Part shown: positions 11,201-19,148 of the stretch, one piece after another | Position numbering within the stretch: the stretch's first letter is position 1 | Layout of the letters: each line of letters opens with the position of its first letter | Origin: Segatella copri | Lineage (GTDB): Bacteria; Bacteroidota; Bacteroidia; Bacteroidales; Bacteroidaceae | Direction: 5' to 3' | Assembly: GCF_026015295.1 (NCBI RefSeq) | Contig: NZ_JAPDUW010000002.1 | Location: 170,001-234,000, forward strand | DNA: 64,000 nucleotides | Translations under genes and position numbers: made by a program | Notes under the pieces: model-generated | What the model saw: the letters and a program-made list of their open reading frames with translations, nothing else | Told to the model about the DNA's origin: nothing | Database searches by the model: none

Positions 11201-14200
11201 TACGTGCTATCCACGAGACCTTGAATGCGATTTTGGGACATAAAGATACAAAGATCTATTTCAGATTTGTGGGTGAAGATGGAAAACCTGTAACGGGCGA
11301 TGGATTTTATTCATACACCTTAACGGATAAAAAGAATGGTACAAAGAATAATGTTCCTGGCACAGAATATGGTACTGTTGATGTATACGATTCAGAGGAA
11401 ACCTGTAAGAACTTTGAAATCGATGGTACTAATATGATTGAGCAAGATAGTGAAGGTGAAACCTATATTGTTATCAGCAATAAGGACTTTTCTTTGACTA
11501 CGGGTAAGAAGTATTATGTATCTGTATCTACAGAAGATCCTGTCAAGGGAAATGCTAATTGGGGCACACCTGCTGAAGTCTGCTCGGTATACAGTAACTG
11601 GTTTGAAATGATTAGCCAGCATCCAGTCATTACGGATACAGATGGTAAGATCGTGACGGATTATAAGATTCCTTGCGATAAAACTGACAACTATGAGGTT
11701 ACTATCAAGGGACAGTTGACTACAACCGATCCTAATAGTGGCGGTAAGATAACATTGGATAATGTGGAGTTCTTCTGGTATATTAATGATCCTGCAGTAG
11801 CTTCCAACAAGCTGAACGAAACAGCCAGCAACACAATCACTATCAGCAAGGAAAAGCTTCCTTTGGGTGAAACACATAAAATCTTTATGTTGCCAAAAGG
11901 AACTGAGAATTCAGATGGTTATATTCCATACGAAATCAATGGTAAGACCTATCTGTTGTGTTCTGCTGCAACACCCGTCCAATTGCGTGTCATGAAGGAT
12001 GGACCGCAGCTTAACTTCGGATTCAACGATGTGGATTATCCATTCAAGGCTTCTGATTATGAGGCATCGCTTCGCATCGGTTTGCCACAGCTGAAGAAGT
12101 TGAAGAATACAGGGTTCCTGGAGATTCCTCTTCATAGTGCTACTATGGGTGATGGAAATGCTATCACTTCGCCACTTACCTTCGTCGATGATAGTGGCAC
12201 TTCTGCAATTACTTCAGATAAGGTAATGGTAGCATACACGAATGACCCGTTATGGACAACTGCCATGCTGAATACCCAGGTTGCCACATTGCAGAGTACA
12301 GAGTTGCCGGCTATAGATAAAACGACTCAGGCTACCCTCAATATCAAGTTCTCTGATGCTGCCGTAGAGAATTTCCATGAGGGATATTACTACGAGCTCA
12401 GATTTGCCTTCGAGCAGAGAACAGCTTCTGAGGGAACTACTAACTGCCCTGGCGAGTCTTATCTCAAGTTGAAGATTGTACCGGAGTTCGTAACCTGGAC
12501 ACCAACAGCAGATGGCGGTATGAATGCCAACTGGAATAATGATGATAACTGGCATCGCTCATCTTCTACAGAATTGTATGATGATAAGTATACAGATTAT
12601 CTGGCTTATGGAAGCAGTATGTCGGGTACGCCAACTTCTGCAAAGGATATTCCTACGCTGAACAGCTATGTGCCAATGAAGTTTACCAAGGTAACTATAG
12701 GCAATCTGAATGGTTTGCCATTTCCTGACCTCGGTAATGTCGTTTACCGTAGCACCAATAAGATTGCTACCAAGCTGACCAATGGCAAGGGTAATGAGGC
12801 TACGAAGTATATCCAGTATGATATTATGACTTACTGGGATGAAGCAGCTGCTGATAAGGGATTGGAAGCAGGTAATCTGAAGTGTGAGAAGTTCTATGGC
12901 AATACCTGTCATCAGATTTACTTCAAACCTCAGGGCGAGCTTCGCGACCAGTGCTATCTGATATATGACAAGGCTTGGGTAGAGAAAGAGCTGGAACCAA
13001 ATAAGTGGTACACCATGGCTTCGCCTCTGCAGTATATCTACGCCGGTGATATGTATGTGCCAGCAAAGGATGGACGACAGGAAACCAAGGCGTTTACGGA
13101 TATCACGTTTGATACGAATGTATATAGCCGGAGCAAGTATCCGGTTTATCAGAGAGCTTGGATGAAGAGTGATGTGAAGGAAATCACCCCTGATGATAAG
13201 CATAATGCATATCATTATCCGGATGGAGCAGCTCCAGGTGATGTTGATATGAATCTCGGCTACTGGAGCCACGTATATAATAAGGTAGACGAGAGCTATG
13301 CCGCAGATGGAACCTTCGGTGGTTTCTCTATCAAGGCGGGTAATGCCCTCCTGCCGAAGGATAAGACTACAAAGGCGCTCCTCCGTTTGCCAAAGGCTGA
13401 TACCGAATATCAGTACTTCGATTATAATGGTAATGAGAACTCTTCAAGCAAGACTCGGGTTGCGAAAGATGCTGGCCATGGCAAGTTTCTCGTAGCTTAC
13501 AGTAATGAAGAGAAGACATTCGCAGAGAAGACCCAGGCCTTGGGAACAGATAACGCCAGCGGATTCTATCTCGTTGCCAATCCATATACCTGTTCTATCT
13601 CGATGGCTAAGTTCTTCGAGGCCAATACTGGTTTGCAGAAAGCTATTTGGATTGTAGAGAATGGTGAGGTAAAGGCGATTTCCAATGAAGAATTGGATAA
13701 GAAAAACTACGCTATCCAGCCTACCCAGTCGTTCTTTGTTAAGAAGAATACTGGCGCTGCTATTAGAGAAGTAAGATTCACTTCTACGATGTGTGTTGAC
13801 CGCACCATTACTCCTGGCCTGCTGATGGCATCTGACTATGTCAAGAGCATTGAAGCAACGACAGAGAATTCCAACGGCCAGACGTCTAGGGCACGCATTG
13901 CTTTGCGTCCGGAGGCTTCTGCCGACTATGATGACCAGGAGGATGTGGATCTCTTGTATGATCAGAACCTCAAGGATATTCCGCAGGTTTATACCGTTGC
14001 CGGCAACGAGGCGGTGGCTGTGAATGCTGTTCCTGAGTTGTCCTGGATTCCACTCGGTATCGTGAGCCAGCAGGCTGAAGAGGTTTCACTTACCCTGAAG
14101 GGTGTGAACAAGCTCGATGCTCCTGTTTATCTCTACGATGCTGCATCGGCAAGCTTTACGGAAGTTCATGATGGCGAGGCTGTGAAGGTGAAGGCGGGTG

Positions 14201-14505
14201 ACCACGGAAGATACTTCCTCACCCAGACCCGTACCTCAACCGGCATCGACCGCATGGAGGCTGAAGAGCAGAGTGCACCGGTGAAGGTTTACTCACCAGC
14301 TGCAGGCATGATCGTTGTTTCTGCTCTGGGTAGTGAGAAACTCGACAGGGTTCAGGTATTTACATTGGATGGCAAGATGGTTCACAGTTATCAGTTGCCT
14401 GATAAGCAGAGAATGATTCTCCGTGTTCCATCCGGCATTTACATCGTGAAGGCATCTACCCAGTCCTGTGCTCAGGCTAAGGGTCAGAAGATTTCAGTAA
14501 GATAG
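8278..14505 (+). CDS. Giant putative fimbrial-tip adhesin with T9SS-like C-terminus
   Basis: About 2,076 residues. A signal peptide (residues 1-26, ending IWA) is followed by a long beta-rich extracellular region with no recognised enzyme motif. The last 75 residues resemble a Por/type IX secretion sorting domain (VKVYSPAAGMIVVSA, VQVFTLDGKMV, VPSGIYIVKAS). It is the last gene of the fimbrial operon, the place occupied in the Mfa cluster of Porphyromonas by the large tip protein Mfa5. Role as tip adhesin is inferred. ATG 8278 is chosen over an in-frame TTG at 8269. The C-terminal third is more GC-rich than the first. Confidence 0.75.
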   Translation: MFKSKIFNSVMRYMLVAMLALLPNTIWAGEIYTNNVFLIDVNRVSIDMQSIFVGSDNMAKYNYIEFYFLDKSDAIVDLGNIKLGLWNQESNDAYSDFNGGGFKKTVNYFLFYKEKNQWGFDNLFRLKINTTGVNLSGYKFVVKASNTNNFETDKTTADVTYTYQLYSQRDVDAVTFTKATDPTLVKSAYALKEGNKCIFSGASVYDEIKKILEVSSKEDIKDFYIRWTIKHTDDSKVDNLTVSSGKIQKRNDFDYIYFNNTGSSIQAKDLDVTLVLPSSESWDNIKLSFVISKNVSELTTKYGVVEKEPTLDALYNITLETKYNMPFNHYVDHANTAFDEKGMQQTAEWEYYVYVKDANEQVELVLPFDKYENGIGSGSPLEPRGYFRWYDFKTDKANDNLSPVTGTGASTLLNHIVSGSNDYGLFAFNIPQDPVSKNVGVTYTAPAGASSDEWAGEDIACDISRYIDGLDATKTYLVHEPTLSIRYIFHIRSAKQLADNIMNTAIGKNTQRAGYRTYEDGKYLTVGMKDASSTLTLRLDLSDAKKYYFHPLADGIYENDGAFSGFTNRVYYVDEKDKLVESNFDKTKLCHATKIEWWAYDKTKTYCLWLGTKTDRFFDLKMNNLNTSWMSVYKSGANKTFTFTYGDPVYIVAYAMDDENHRCPIANFDVRFMNNHPMTKEEIVKEGLNNRLISYLDEHYKMATKPITFDDDDVEQTLAAPTTPDNNQDRLPSKWDRRAYSFVYRDLIDYDATNYNGLNKIGHSPLHGDYCLYKSANVNGISGNGGSLKDGYLWWQSGMLHDKTYEITNGSQYGHFLYVDASDESRKIAAADFTADLCTGQQLIFTAGVADMTKNEGTKPQIMFKLFGVKRNVNDDIVEKHLIHSFASGDFKTNVEDLKPATWYQVYGKITLQKESNVEQYSDFRLEIDNYCSNTDGADYAVDDIRMYLAPAKVQVIQEKPVCNGATTGNIKLKIRAIHETLNAILGHKDTKIYFRFVGEDGKPVTGDGFYSYTLTDKKNGTKNNVPGTEYGTVDVYDSEETCKNFEIDGTNMIEQDSEGETYIVISNKDFSLTTGKKYYVSVSTEDPVKGNANWGTPAEVCSVYSNWFEMISQHPVITDTDGKIVTDYKIPCDKTDNYEVTIKGQLTTTDPNSGGKITLDNVEFFWYINDPAVASNKLNETASNTITISKEKLPLGETHKIFMLPKGTENSDGYIPYEINGKTYLLCSAATPVQLRVMKDGPQLNFGFNDVDYPFKASDYEASLRIGLPQLKKLKNTGFLEIPLHSATMGDGNAITSPLTFVDDSGTSAITSDKVMVAYTNDPLWTTAMLNTQVATLQSTELPAIDKTTQATLNIKFSDAAVENFHEGYYYELRFAFEQRTASEGTTNCPGESYLKLKIVPEFVTWTPTADGGMNANWNNDDNWHRSSSTELYDDKYTDYLAYGSSMSGTPTSAKDIPTLNSYVPMKFTKVTIGNLNGLPFPDLGNVVYRSTNKIATKLTNGKGNEATKYIQYDIMTYWDEAAADKGLEAGNLKCEKFYGNTCHQIYFKPQGELRDQCYLIYDKAWVEKELEPNKWYTMASPLQYIYAGDMYVPAKDGRQETKAFTDITFDTNVYSRSKYPVYQRAWMKSDVKEITPDDKHNAYHYPDGAAPGDVDMNLGYWSHVYNKVDESYAADGTFGGFSIKAGNALLPKDKTTKALLRLPKADTEYQYFDYNGNENSSSKTRVAKDAGHGKFLVAYSNEEKTFAEKTQALGTDNASGFYLVANPYTCSISMAKFFEANTGLQKAIWIVENGEVKAISNEELDKKNYAIQPTQSFFVKKNTGAAIREVRFTSTMCVDRTITPGLLMASDYVKSIEATTENSNGQTSRARIALRPEASADYDDQEDVDLLYDQNLKDIPQVYTVAGNEAVAVNAVPELSWIPLGIVSQQAEEVSLTLKGVNKLDAPVYLYDAASASFTEVHDGEAVKVKAGDHGRYFLTQTRTSTGIDRMEAEEQSAPVKVYSPAAGMIVVSALGSEKLDRVQVFTLDGKMVHSYQLPDKQRMILRVPSGIYIVKASTQSCAQAKGQKISVR

Positions 14506-14585
14506 TATATTCTGGTTTTTAAATATCAATACTTATTTTTTTATAATCCTTTTATACCCACATTATCTGATACCTTACTATATAT

Positions 14586-14640
14586 AGGGGCATCTTTGTT
14601 TCTTTGGTAGAGACGAAGGTGTCCCTATCATTTTTATTAT
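14586..14640 (+). terminator. Probable terminator of the fimbrial operon
   Basis: An imperfect hairpin (AGGGGCATCTT ... AAGGTGTCCCT) is followed by a run of T residues, about 80 bases after the stop of the giant adhesin gene. Confidence 0.65.
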
Positions 14641-14658
14641 TTTTTTTAACACGCATAA

Positions 14659-14691
14659 TTTGCTAGTTTCCAACAATTATCTTATATTTGC
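14659..14691 (+). promoter_or_regulatory. Bacteroidetes-type promoter of upxY copy 1
   Basis: TTTGC at 14659 and TATATTTGC at 14683 match the -33 TTTG and -7 TAnnTTTG elements of Bacteroidota sigma factor promoters. The same block recurs before the upxY copies at 28.2 and 42.4 kb. Confidence 0.65.
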
Positions 14692-14725
14692 AAAGAGTTT
14701 CTGTGTCTCTTATGTAGAGATTCAG

Positions 14726-14752
14726 ATGAACGACATCAAAAAACGAACTTGA
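14726..14752 (+). CDS. Possible 8-codon leader peptide of upxY (MNDIKKRT)
   Basis: An ATG opens eight codons and a TGA five bases before the upxY start. The same micro-ORF (with one substitution, D to V) precedes the other two copies of the locus, and a short hairpin (TCTCT...AGAGA) sits just before it. It could be a translated leader acting in attenuation, or merely conserved flanking DNA from duplication. Confidence 0.35.
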   Translation: MNDIKKRT

Positions 14753-14757
14753 TTCGC

Positions 14758-15429
14758 ATGATGAAAGAGACAAATATACACTCACAGGTAACGTCCACTA
14801 TTGCAGGGGACGACGGCGAAGCCGTGGCAAAAAGTGAAGAAAACGCTAAGAAAAAGGTTCCGGAAAAGCCTAATGAAGGGCTTGAAAAACCAGCTGATGC
14901 AGGATGGTATGTGGCTGTAGTGAGAGTGAATTGTGAAACGAGAATAGCTGATTCTATACGAATCAATCTTAATCACAATCATGTTTGGTTTGATTACTGG
15001 ATTCCCAAGGTAAAAGTAGTTTATATAGACAAACGTTCCAATAAGCGAAAAGTGAAAGAAAAGCTATTTCTTTCCACCTTTATCTTTTGCAATGTTTCTC
15101 CGAGACAACTTGACAAAATCCGCTTCCGTTCGGATGTGTATAAGATGCTGACGATGCCAGGTCAAAGGAAAATATATCAAATTCCCGACCAGGTTGTTGC
15201 CAACTATCGATATTTTGTAGAGAATGATGAAGAACCTGTCACTGCTGCCCCTGTTCCTTTGAAGAAAGGAATCAAAGTGCGAGTGGTAGCAGGCAGCATG
15301 AAAGGTGTGGAAGCATACGTACAGAGCTATAATGGCAAGAAAGCCGTCATCGGCAGCGAAATCAAGTATATCAGTGGTGCAACGCTTACGATAAGTAGAA
15401 ATTTACTCGAAGTCGTTGAAGAAGATTGA
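14758..15429 (+). CDS. upxY: UpxY-family (NusG-like) transcription antiterminator, intact copy
   Basis: After a poorly conserved 45-residue leader comes an NGN domain (GWYVAVVRVNCETRIADSIR, then FLSTFIFCNVSP) and a C-terminal KOW domain (GIKVRVVAGSMKGVEAYV). UpxY proteins ride on RNA polymerase and allow read-through into long surface-polysaccharide operons. No capsule genes follow here; the next genes are a 67-residue orphan and toxin-antitoxin genes, so this copy either lost its operon or serves the defence island. It is the only complete one of three copies in the window. Confidence 0.85.
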   Translation: MMKETNIHSQVTSTIAGDDGEAVAKSEENAKKKVPEKPNEGLEKPADAGWYVAVVRVNCETRIADSIRINLNHNHVWFDYWIPKVKVVYIDKRSNKRKVKEKLFLSTFIFCNVSPRQLDKIRFRSDVYKMLTMPGQRKIYQIPDQVVANYRYFVENDEEPVTAAPVPLKKGIKVRVVAGSMKGVEAYVQSYNGKKAVIGSEIKYISGATLTISRNLLEVVEED

Positions 15430-15500
15430 GTTGTAGAATGATCTTGTTGCATAAAAATGGAAACGTTGGTATACATTCTTGAAGTTTCATGGAAAACCCT

Positions 15501-15509
15501 TATCTTTGC
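15501..15509 (+). promoter_or_regulatory. -7 element (TATCTTTGC) upstream of the 67-residue ORF
   Basis: TATCTTTGC with a TTG about 20 bases upstream fits a Bacteroidota promoter. The flanking GTTTCA and GAAAACCCTTAT are shared with the promoters at 31155 and 43217. Confidence 0.5.
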
Positions 15510-15532
15510 AGGCGATATTGAAATAAAAAATT

Positions 15533-15736
15533 ATGGGAAAAATCATAGATAAGACGATAACAAAGATAGTTACAGAAGAGGGTATCTCTCTCTTTCGCCG
15601 TGTAACTAAGGTTTTGATGCCAAATGGCAAGTATCGTTATCCTGTAGAATATTTCGATGCAACTCCCGGAGTTGTTAAGGTTTCGAAAGAAGAAATGGAT
15701 AAGGTTGCAATACCTGTTTACAAAAAGTTAATCTAA
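15533..15736 (+). CDS. Small conserved-looking hypothetical protein (67 aa)
   Basis: No family recognised. The protein is basic, with a beta-like core (RRVTKVLMPNGKYRYPVEYFDATPG). A promoter-like site lies 24 bases upstream of the start and codon use is ordinary, so it is probably a real gene. It directly follows intact upxY. Confidence 0.5.
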   Translation: MGKIIDKTITKIVTEEGISLFRRVTKVLMPNGKYRYPVEYFDATPGVVKVSKEEMDKVAIPVYKKLI

Positions 15737-15846
15737 TGGAACGGTTGATGTCTGATGGTTATCCTTTTATCTTTCAAATGATAAGATACATCCTCTTATG
15801 CTGATGAACTAGCAAATATTGTGCAACAATATTTATAAGATAACAT

Positions 15847-15890
15847 CCTCATTCGAGCGACGACAAGTGCAGAGCGATACTGCAATGGGG
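15847..15890. repeat. REP-like palindromic repeat, copy 1
   Basis: Outer arms CCTCATT / AATGGGG enclose an inner TGCAG-AGCGATA-CTGCA hairpin. Near-identical copies occur at 17312, 44335 and 44531. Its size and structure resemble REP elements mobilised by Y1 (RayT) transposases, a remnant of which lies near 51.1 kb. Confidence 0.7.
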
Positions 15891-15955
15891 AACAATTCTG
15901 GTGGGCTCAATCAGCATACTGTCCCCATGCACCCCCAATCAGCAAGCTAAAGTAA

Positions 15956-16237
15956 GGCGGTCCCATCCCGCACAATATGGCGAAGACTTTTGATGGTCCG
16001 CCAACCTTATAGCGTAGCGGTTCCGAGCACCGAGTAGGGCGGTTTCCTCCCTCTCTCCTGAGGAGAAAGGGCCGGGGTGAGAGGTGGAGCCTTCCTTAAT
16101 GGTAAGGAAGGACGGGTAGGTTTTCGAACAGATAGCACTTGTAGGGCGGTTACATCCCTAATCCCTATGGTAGGGATTTAGGGCTTGGGTATAGGGTTAA
16201 GGACCCCCTCTTCGCAAGAGGGGGACAGGGGAGTCGA
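15956..16237. repeat. Mosaic island repeat (GGCGGTCCCATCCCGC type), copy A
   Basis: A GC-rich block of about 280 bases: GGCGGTCCCATCCCGCACAA, a GGTCCGCCAACC segment, AGCGTAGCGGTTCCGAGCAC, two short hairpins, and a tail containing CCCTAATCCCTATGGTAGGG and CCCCCTCTTCGCAAGAGGGGG. Other copies lie at 27440, 31745, 41722 and 44668. No coding potential. Together with the REP-like copy it fills the 530-base gap between 15737 and 16269. Confidence 0.8.
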
Positions 16238-16269
16238 AGCAATACAATAATTAATAAGGAGATTACGTT

Positions 16270-16422
16270 ATGAACATAGAAGAAAAAAAAGCAGATTTTA
16301 TAAGTCGCTTCAGGGCATCTAGGGAGCGAAAGGCAGAATACATAGCACAAATGGAAAAGCGAATGCGTGATGACTATCGCCGCAGAACCGGTAAGGAAGC
16401 AGAATCATTTTGTGTATTGTAA
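16270..16422 (+). CDS. Small hypothetical protein (50 aa, charged)
   Basis: Begins after an AAGGAG ribosome-binding-like site (about 7 bases upstream). The product is highly charged and helical (RFRASRERKAEYIAQMEKRM). It sits immediately after repeat copy A, just as a different short gene sits after copy E at 44.9 kb. Function unknown. Confidence 0.45.
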   Translation: MNIEEKKADFISRFRASRERKAEYIAQMEKRMRDDYRRRTGKEAESFCVL

Positions 16423-16476
16423 TGTTTAGCCCTAAGCCAAGTATAGGTTAATAAATGCATTTTTTCTCTTAATTCC

Positions 16477-16508
16477 TTGGTGATTACGAAAGAAAGTCGT
16501 AAATTTGC
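16477..16508 (+). promoter_or_regulatory. Promoter of the ParE-type toxin-antitoxin pair
   Basis: TTGG at 16477 and TAAATTTGC at 16500 fit the Bacteroidota consensus; the antitoxin ATG follows about 30 bases later. Confidence 0.6.
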
Positions 16509-16539
16509 AGACAAAGATTAAAATAAAGGAGAATGTATT

Positions 16540-16812
16540 ATGTTGATAAGTAATGTATCACAAGATAGAACCATTCCTTATTGGGATGAAATCAGAAATT
16601 TAAGCATTGAGGATAAATATTCCTTGATAGCTAAAATTGAGTCTTCTTTGGGCGATGTTGATATAAGTGAGTCGACTAATTCGATTCATGGGATACCACG
16701 TGAGGTGATGATTGCGGCTGCAGAATATGCTCTGAAGGAAAATAGAGCAGGTCGCTGCATTCCAAATTCGCAAGTTGAGTCTTTTATCAAAGCAAAAAGA
16801 GGATGGAAGTAG
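16540..16812 (+). CDS. Antitoxin of a type II (ParE-type) pair
   Basis: 90 residues, with an addiction-module-like helix (IRNLSIEDKYSLIAKIESSL) and a basic Lys/Arg tail. The stop overlaps the toxin start by 10 bases, the usual coupling in type II pairs. Antitoxin assignment rests on this position and size; a DNA-binding fold is not obvious. Confidence 0.7.
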   Translation: MLISNVSQDRTIPYWDEIRNLSIEDKYSLIAKIESSLGDVDISESTNSIHGIPREVMIAAAEYALKENRAGRCIPNSQVESFIKAKRGWK

Positions 16813-17147
16813 TTTGGTCTGACTTGGCTTTGACGCAGTTAGATGAAGTCATGGACTATGTGGAAGAACATTTTGGCTTATTAACCTCTCAAAAAGTTCT
16901 CCATAATATCTTGGAAAAGACAGATGAACTGGCTCAATATTCCACACATGGCATATATGATGCTCGCTACACTTCGTGGGTATCTGGTCAGGATATGGTT
17001 ATACGCCACTTGTTGTTAGCTCCAAACCGTGTCTATTATTTGATAGATGGCGAGCAAATTGTAATTATGGGGATAGTTCATGTCAAGCGGTCTCCGCAAG
17101 CCGTAACTTCCATGATCAAACGCTTTCTAGAAGAATATGACAAATAG
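16803..17147 (+). CDS. RelE/ParE-family toxin
   Basis: 114 residues with the ParE pattern: WSDLALTQLDEVMDYVEEHFG helix hairpin, a GIYDARYTSW strand, and the C-terminal IVIMGIVHVKRSPQ strand. RelE/ParE toxins either cut ribosome-bound mRNA or poison gyrase; the long N-terminal helices favour ParE. It pairs with the overlapping upstream antitoxin. Confidence 0.8.
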   Translation: MEVVWSDLALTQLDEVMDYVEEHFGLLTSQKVLHNILEKTDELAQYSTHGIYDARYTSWVSGQDMVIRHLLLAPNRVYYLIDGEQIVIMGIVHVKRSPQAVTSMIKRFLEEYDK

Positions 17148-17177
17148 GTAAGTCTTCAGAAAATTGATGCTGTCAGC

Positions 17178-17202
17178 AACTGTTCGGAAATTCCGAACAG
17201 TT
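17178..17202. terminator. 25-nt perfect inverted repeat after the toxin gene
   Basis: AACTGTTCGGAA and TTCCGAACAGTT flank a single central A. It lies 30 bases after the ParE toxin stop. It may be a terminator (weak T run) or a protein-binding operator. Confidence 0.5.
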
Positions 17203-17311
17203 AGTAAAGAAGGCAATCGTATGATTACACTTAATATGGATTACTCCGCCATAATCCTGATGGGAACCTCCCCAGAGGTAATCCTGTCAAAAGTAGAATA
17301 AAATCAATATT

Positions 17312-17355
17312 CCTCATTCGAGCGACGACAAGTGCAGAGCGATACTGCAATGAGG
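17312..17355. repeat. REP-like palindromic repeat, copy 2
   Basis: Same structure as the element at 15847, with complete CCTCATT / AATGAGG arms. It immediately precedes the shared defence leader. Confidence 0.7.
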
Positions 17356-17359
17356 AGCA

Positions 17360-17450
17360 AAAATAACTTTTTTCAAAAACTGATAGGTGTAACTACTAGT
17401 AAAATAGTGAGGACGCTGTAATGGTGATATATGGTTGGATGCTTACGAAG
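17360..17450 (+). promoter_or_regulatory. Shared non-coding leader upstream of a defence operon, copy 1
   Basis: Starts AAAATAACTTTTTTCAAAAA, then GTGTAACTACT, ATAGTGAGGACGCTGTAATG and GGTGATAT, ending GGTTGGATGCTTAC. The block recurs at 38318, before the AAA_13 cassette, and in part at 45520 before the methyltransferase operon and near 56860 before a membrane protein. It ends about 40 bases before the first defence gene. It may be a promoter/leader or an end of a mobile unit. Confidence 0.55.
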
Positions 17451-17487
17451 TTTTTGGGAAACTGTGGAATAATATATTAAAAAGCTT

Positions 17488-18684
17488 ATGGGAGTTCCAT
17501 TAACAAAAGAAGAATTTGTAAAACGCCACAAAGCAGATTTGCAAGCTTTAGGGTTTGATATTCAGTTTTTGGCTTTTGTAATTTTCTTACTCGATATTAA
17601 AGGAGGTGATGTCATTAAGTATGAAACGGAGGATGACTTTGTTGTTTTATGTGCAGATGGAACAAAATGGCTTATTCAAGTAAAGAACTCTGTTGATGAT
17701 AATGCTAAAATGACAGATGCCGATTCTGACTTTTGGGGAACATTAGACAATTGGCTTACGTTATATGCCATAAGCACTTCCAAGGTAGATTTCTTGAAAG
17801 ATGGTAATCGGTTTATTCTCTATACAAACAAGACTCTATCCAATTCCTTTTATGAACAGATAAAAGGCTTGAAACAGGGAAAATGTGGCATAGAAGAAGT
17901 CATTTCTTTTTTGCAAAAAGTAAAAAATACGGTTTCGTATTTTCCAATAGTCGAAAAAATGTTTAAGTTAGGAAAAGTGGAGTTGAGAATGTTTTTGCTA
18001 AAAGTTGAAGTAATGCAAGTTCCCAATTCGTTAGGCGCATTATATGAAAAGTTTTTAATTCAAAACAACAGACCAACTAAGGCAGATCAGATTGTTTGGG
18101 AACTATTAGGAAAATTGCATACAGCAAAAATAAATGCTGTAACTAATCGACAAACCTTTTCTTTGGAGAAAAATGCATTTCTTCATGAGTATAAGGGAAT
18201 ACTTCAGAATGTTAGTGATGAAAGCCTTACGCCCATACAAGATGATATTATAGAAATACCAGAAGATGTAATTGATTTTCCTTTTATAAAATATCTGCAA
18301 CAGATAGATGTGTTGAATTTACCTGATTCAATTGAAAAATATTGTGGCGATTGGTTATGTTTTTGCAGGTCAATCCAGTATTACAATTCCGTTCAGCTAA
18401 TGACACCAGAGTTGGAAAAGGCAATGAATTTTTCTGCGAAATCCCTATGGTTTGATTCTTTTTCAAGATGCCATAGGCGTATAAGGTCAAACTCAAGTGA
18501 TGAAGAAAAGGTAGATGCTGCTCAAAAATGTTTTGATGAAGTTATAGAATACAGAATACCAATAAATGATGTGCATTCTATATACAAGCCTTTTTCCTCT
18601 GGTTGGTTTTTAAATATGACCAATGATATGGAGCACCCTACCATTTGTTGGCATTATGATGTATATCCTAAATTGAAAAAGTAA
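17488..18684 (+). CDS. ABC-3C system effector with nuclease-like N-terminus
   Basis: 398 residues. The first 70 residues fit a PD-(D/E)XK nuclease or related (DUF4297-like) domain: YETEDDFVVLCADGTKWLIQVKN, with acidic residues near 46-50 and Q64-x-K66. The remaining part is helical, ending in a C-terminal domain typical of ABC-three-component effectors. It is followed after 2 bases by the middle component and then the ABC ATPase, the ABC-3C gene order described for conflict systems. The inferred role is a nuclease released on sensing infection. The catalytic set is not fully convincing. Confidence 0.65.
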   Translation: MGVPLTKEEFVKRHKADLQALGFDIQFLAFVIFLLDIKGGDVIKYETEDDFVVLCADGTKWLIQVKNSVDDNAKMTDADSDFWGTLDNWLTLYAISTSKVDFLKDGNRFILYTNKTLSNSFYEQIKGLKQGKCGIEEVISFLQKVKNTVSYFPIVEKMFKLGKVELRMFLLKVEVMQVPNSLGALYEKFLIQNNRPTKADQIVWELLGKLHTAKINAVTNRQTFSLEKNAFLHEYKGILQNVSDESLTPIQDDIIEIPEDVIDFPFIKYLQQIDVLNLPDSIEKYCGDWLCFCRSIQYYNSVQLMTPELEKAMNFSAKSLWFDSFSRCHRRIRSNSSDEEKVDAAQKCFDEVIEYRIPINDVHSIYKPFSSGWFLNMTNDMEHPTICWHYDVYPKLKK

Positions 18685-18686
18685 AA

Positions 18687-19148
18687 ATGAAAATCTCTGG
18701 TTACTATATATATAATAATGTGGCTATAACTGCTTTTGCGATTATGTCTATGTTAAGTGTATCACCAAGAATACCATTGTCAAAAGTGGCTCTACTTATG
18801 CCGATTTTGTTAGATGATAACATCACTCAAAAAATGACATATCAAAACTATAACAGTTTTGATTCTGTTGTTACGCAAAACCAGGTTTATTTGAGCAACT
18901 TCAATGATAGATACATTGATTTGCTTTCGCAAGTCGTAAATGGGATATCAATTCTCTTAGACTTGAATTTAGTTTCTTTGTATGGAGAGTTTGTCATAGC
19001 AGAAAATGCAGCAAGTTATGAGTCTATATTGTCAAAATGTGATAGCAAGAGATTTGTTTGTATCCAAACTGCTGCTTCTAAGCTATTGAAGTTGGTAAAG
19101 GATGCTGATATAGCCTATGATTACCATAAATTGAATATTGAGTTATGA
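18687..19148 (+). CDS. ABC-3C system middle component
   Basis: 153 residues with no catalytic motif. The pattern N-V-A-I-T-A-F-A-I-M-S-M-L near the start and I-P-L-S-K-V-A-L-L-M-P-I-L-L-D fits ABC-3C middle components, which bridge effector and ATPase. It overlaps the ATPase gene by 4 bases (ATGA type), implying translational coupling. Assignment depends heavily on context. Confidence 0.7.
   Translation: MKISGYYIYNNVAITAFAIMSMLSVSPRIPLSKVALLMPILLDDNITQKMTYQNYNSFDSVVTQNQVYLSNFNDRYIDLLSQVVNGISILLDLNLVSLYGEFVIAENAASYESILSKCDSKRFVCIQTAASKLLKLVKDADIAYDYHKLNIEL

Noticed and set aside
10105..13272. Long minus-strand open frames inside the giant adhesin and the fimbrillins
   Set aside because: They lie antisense to strong coding frames, with biased composition and no recognisable domain.
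14758..15429. Capsule operon controlled by UpxY
   Set aside because: No glycosyltransferase, flippase or polymerase gene follows any of the three upxY copies within the window.
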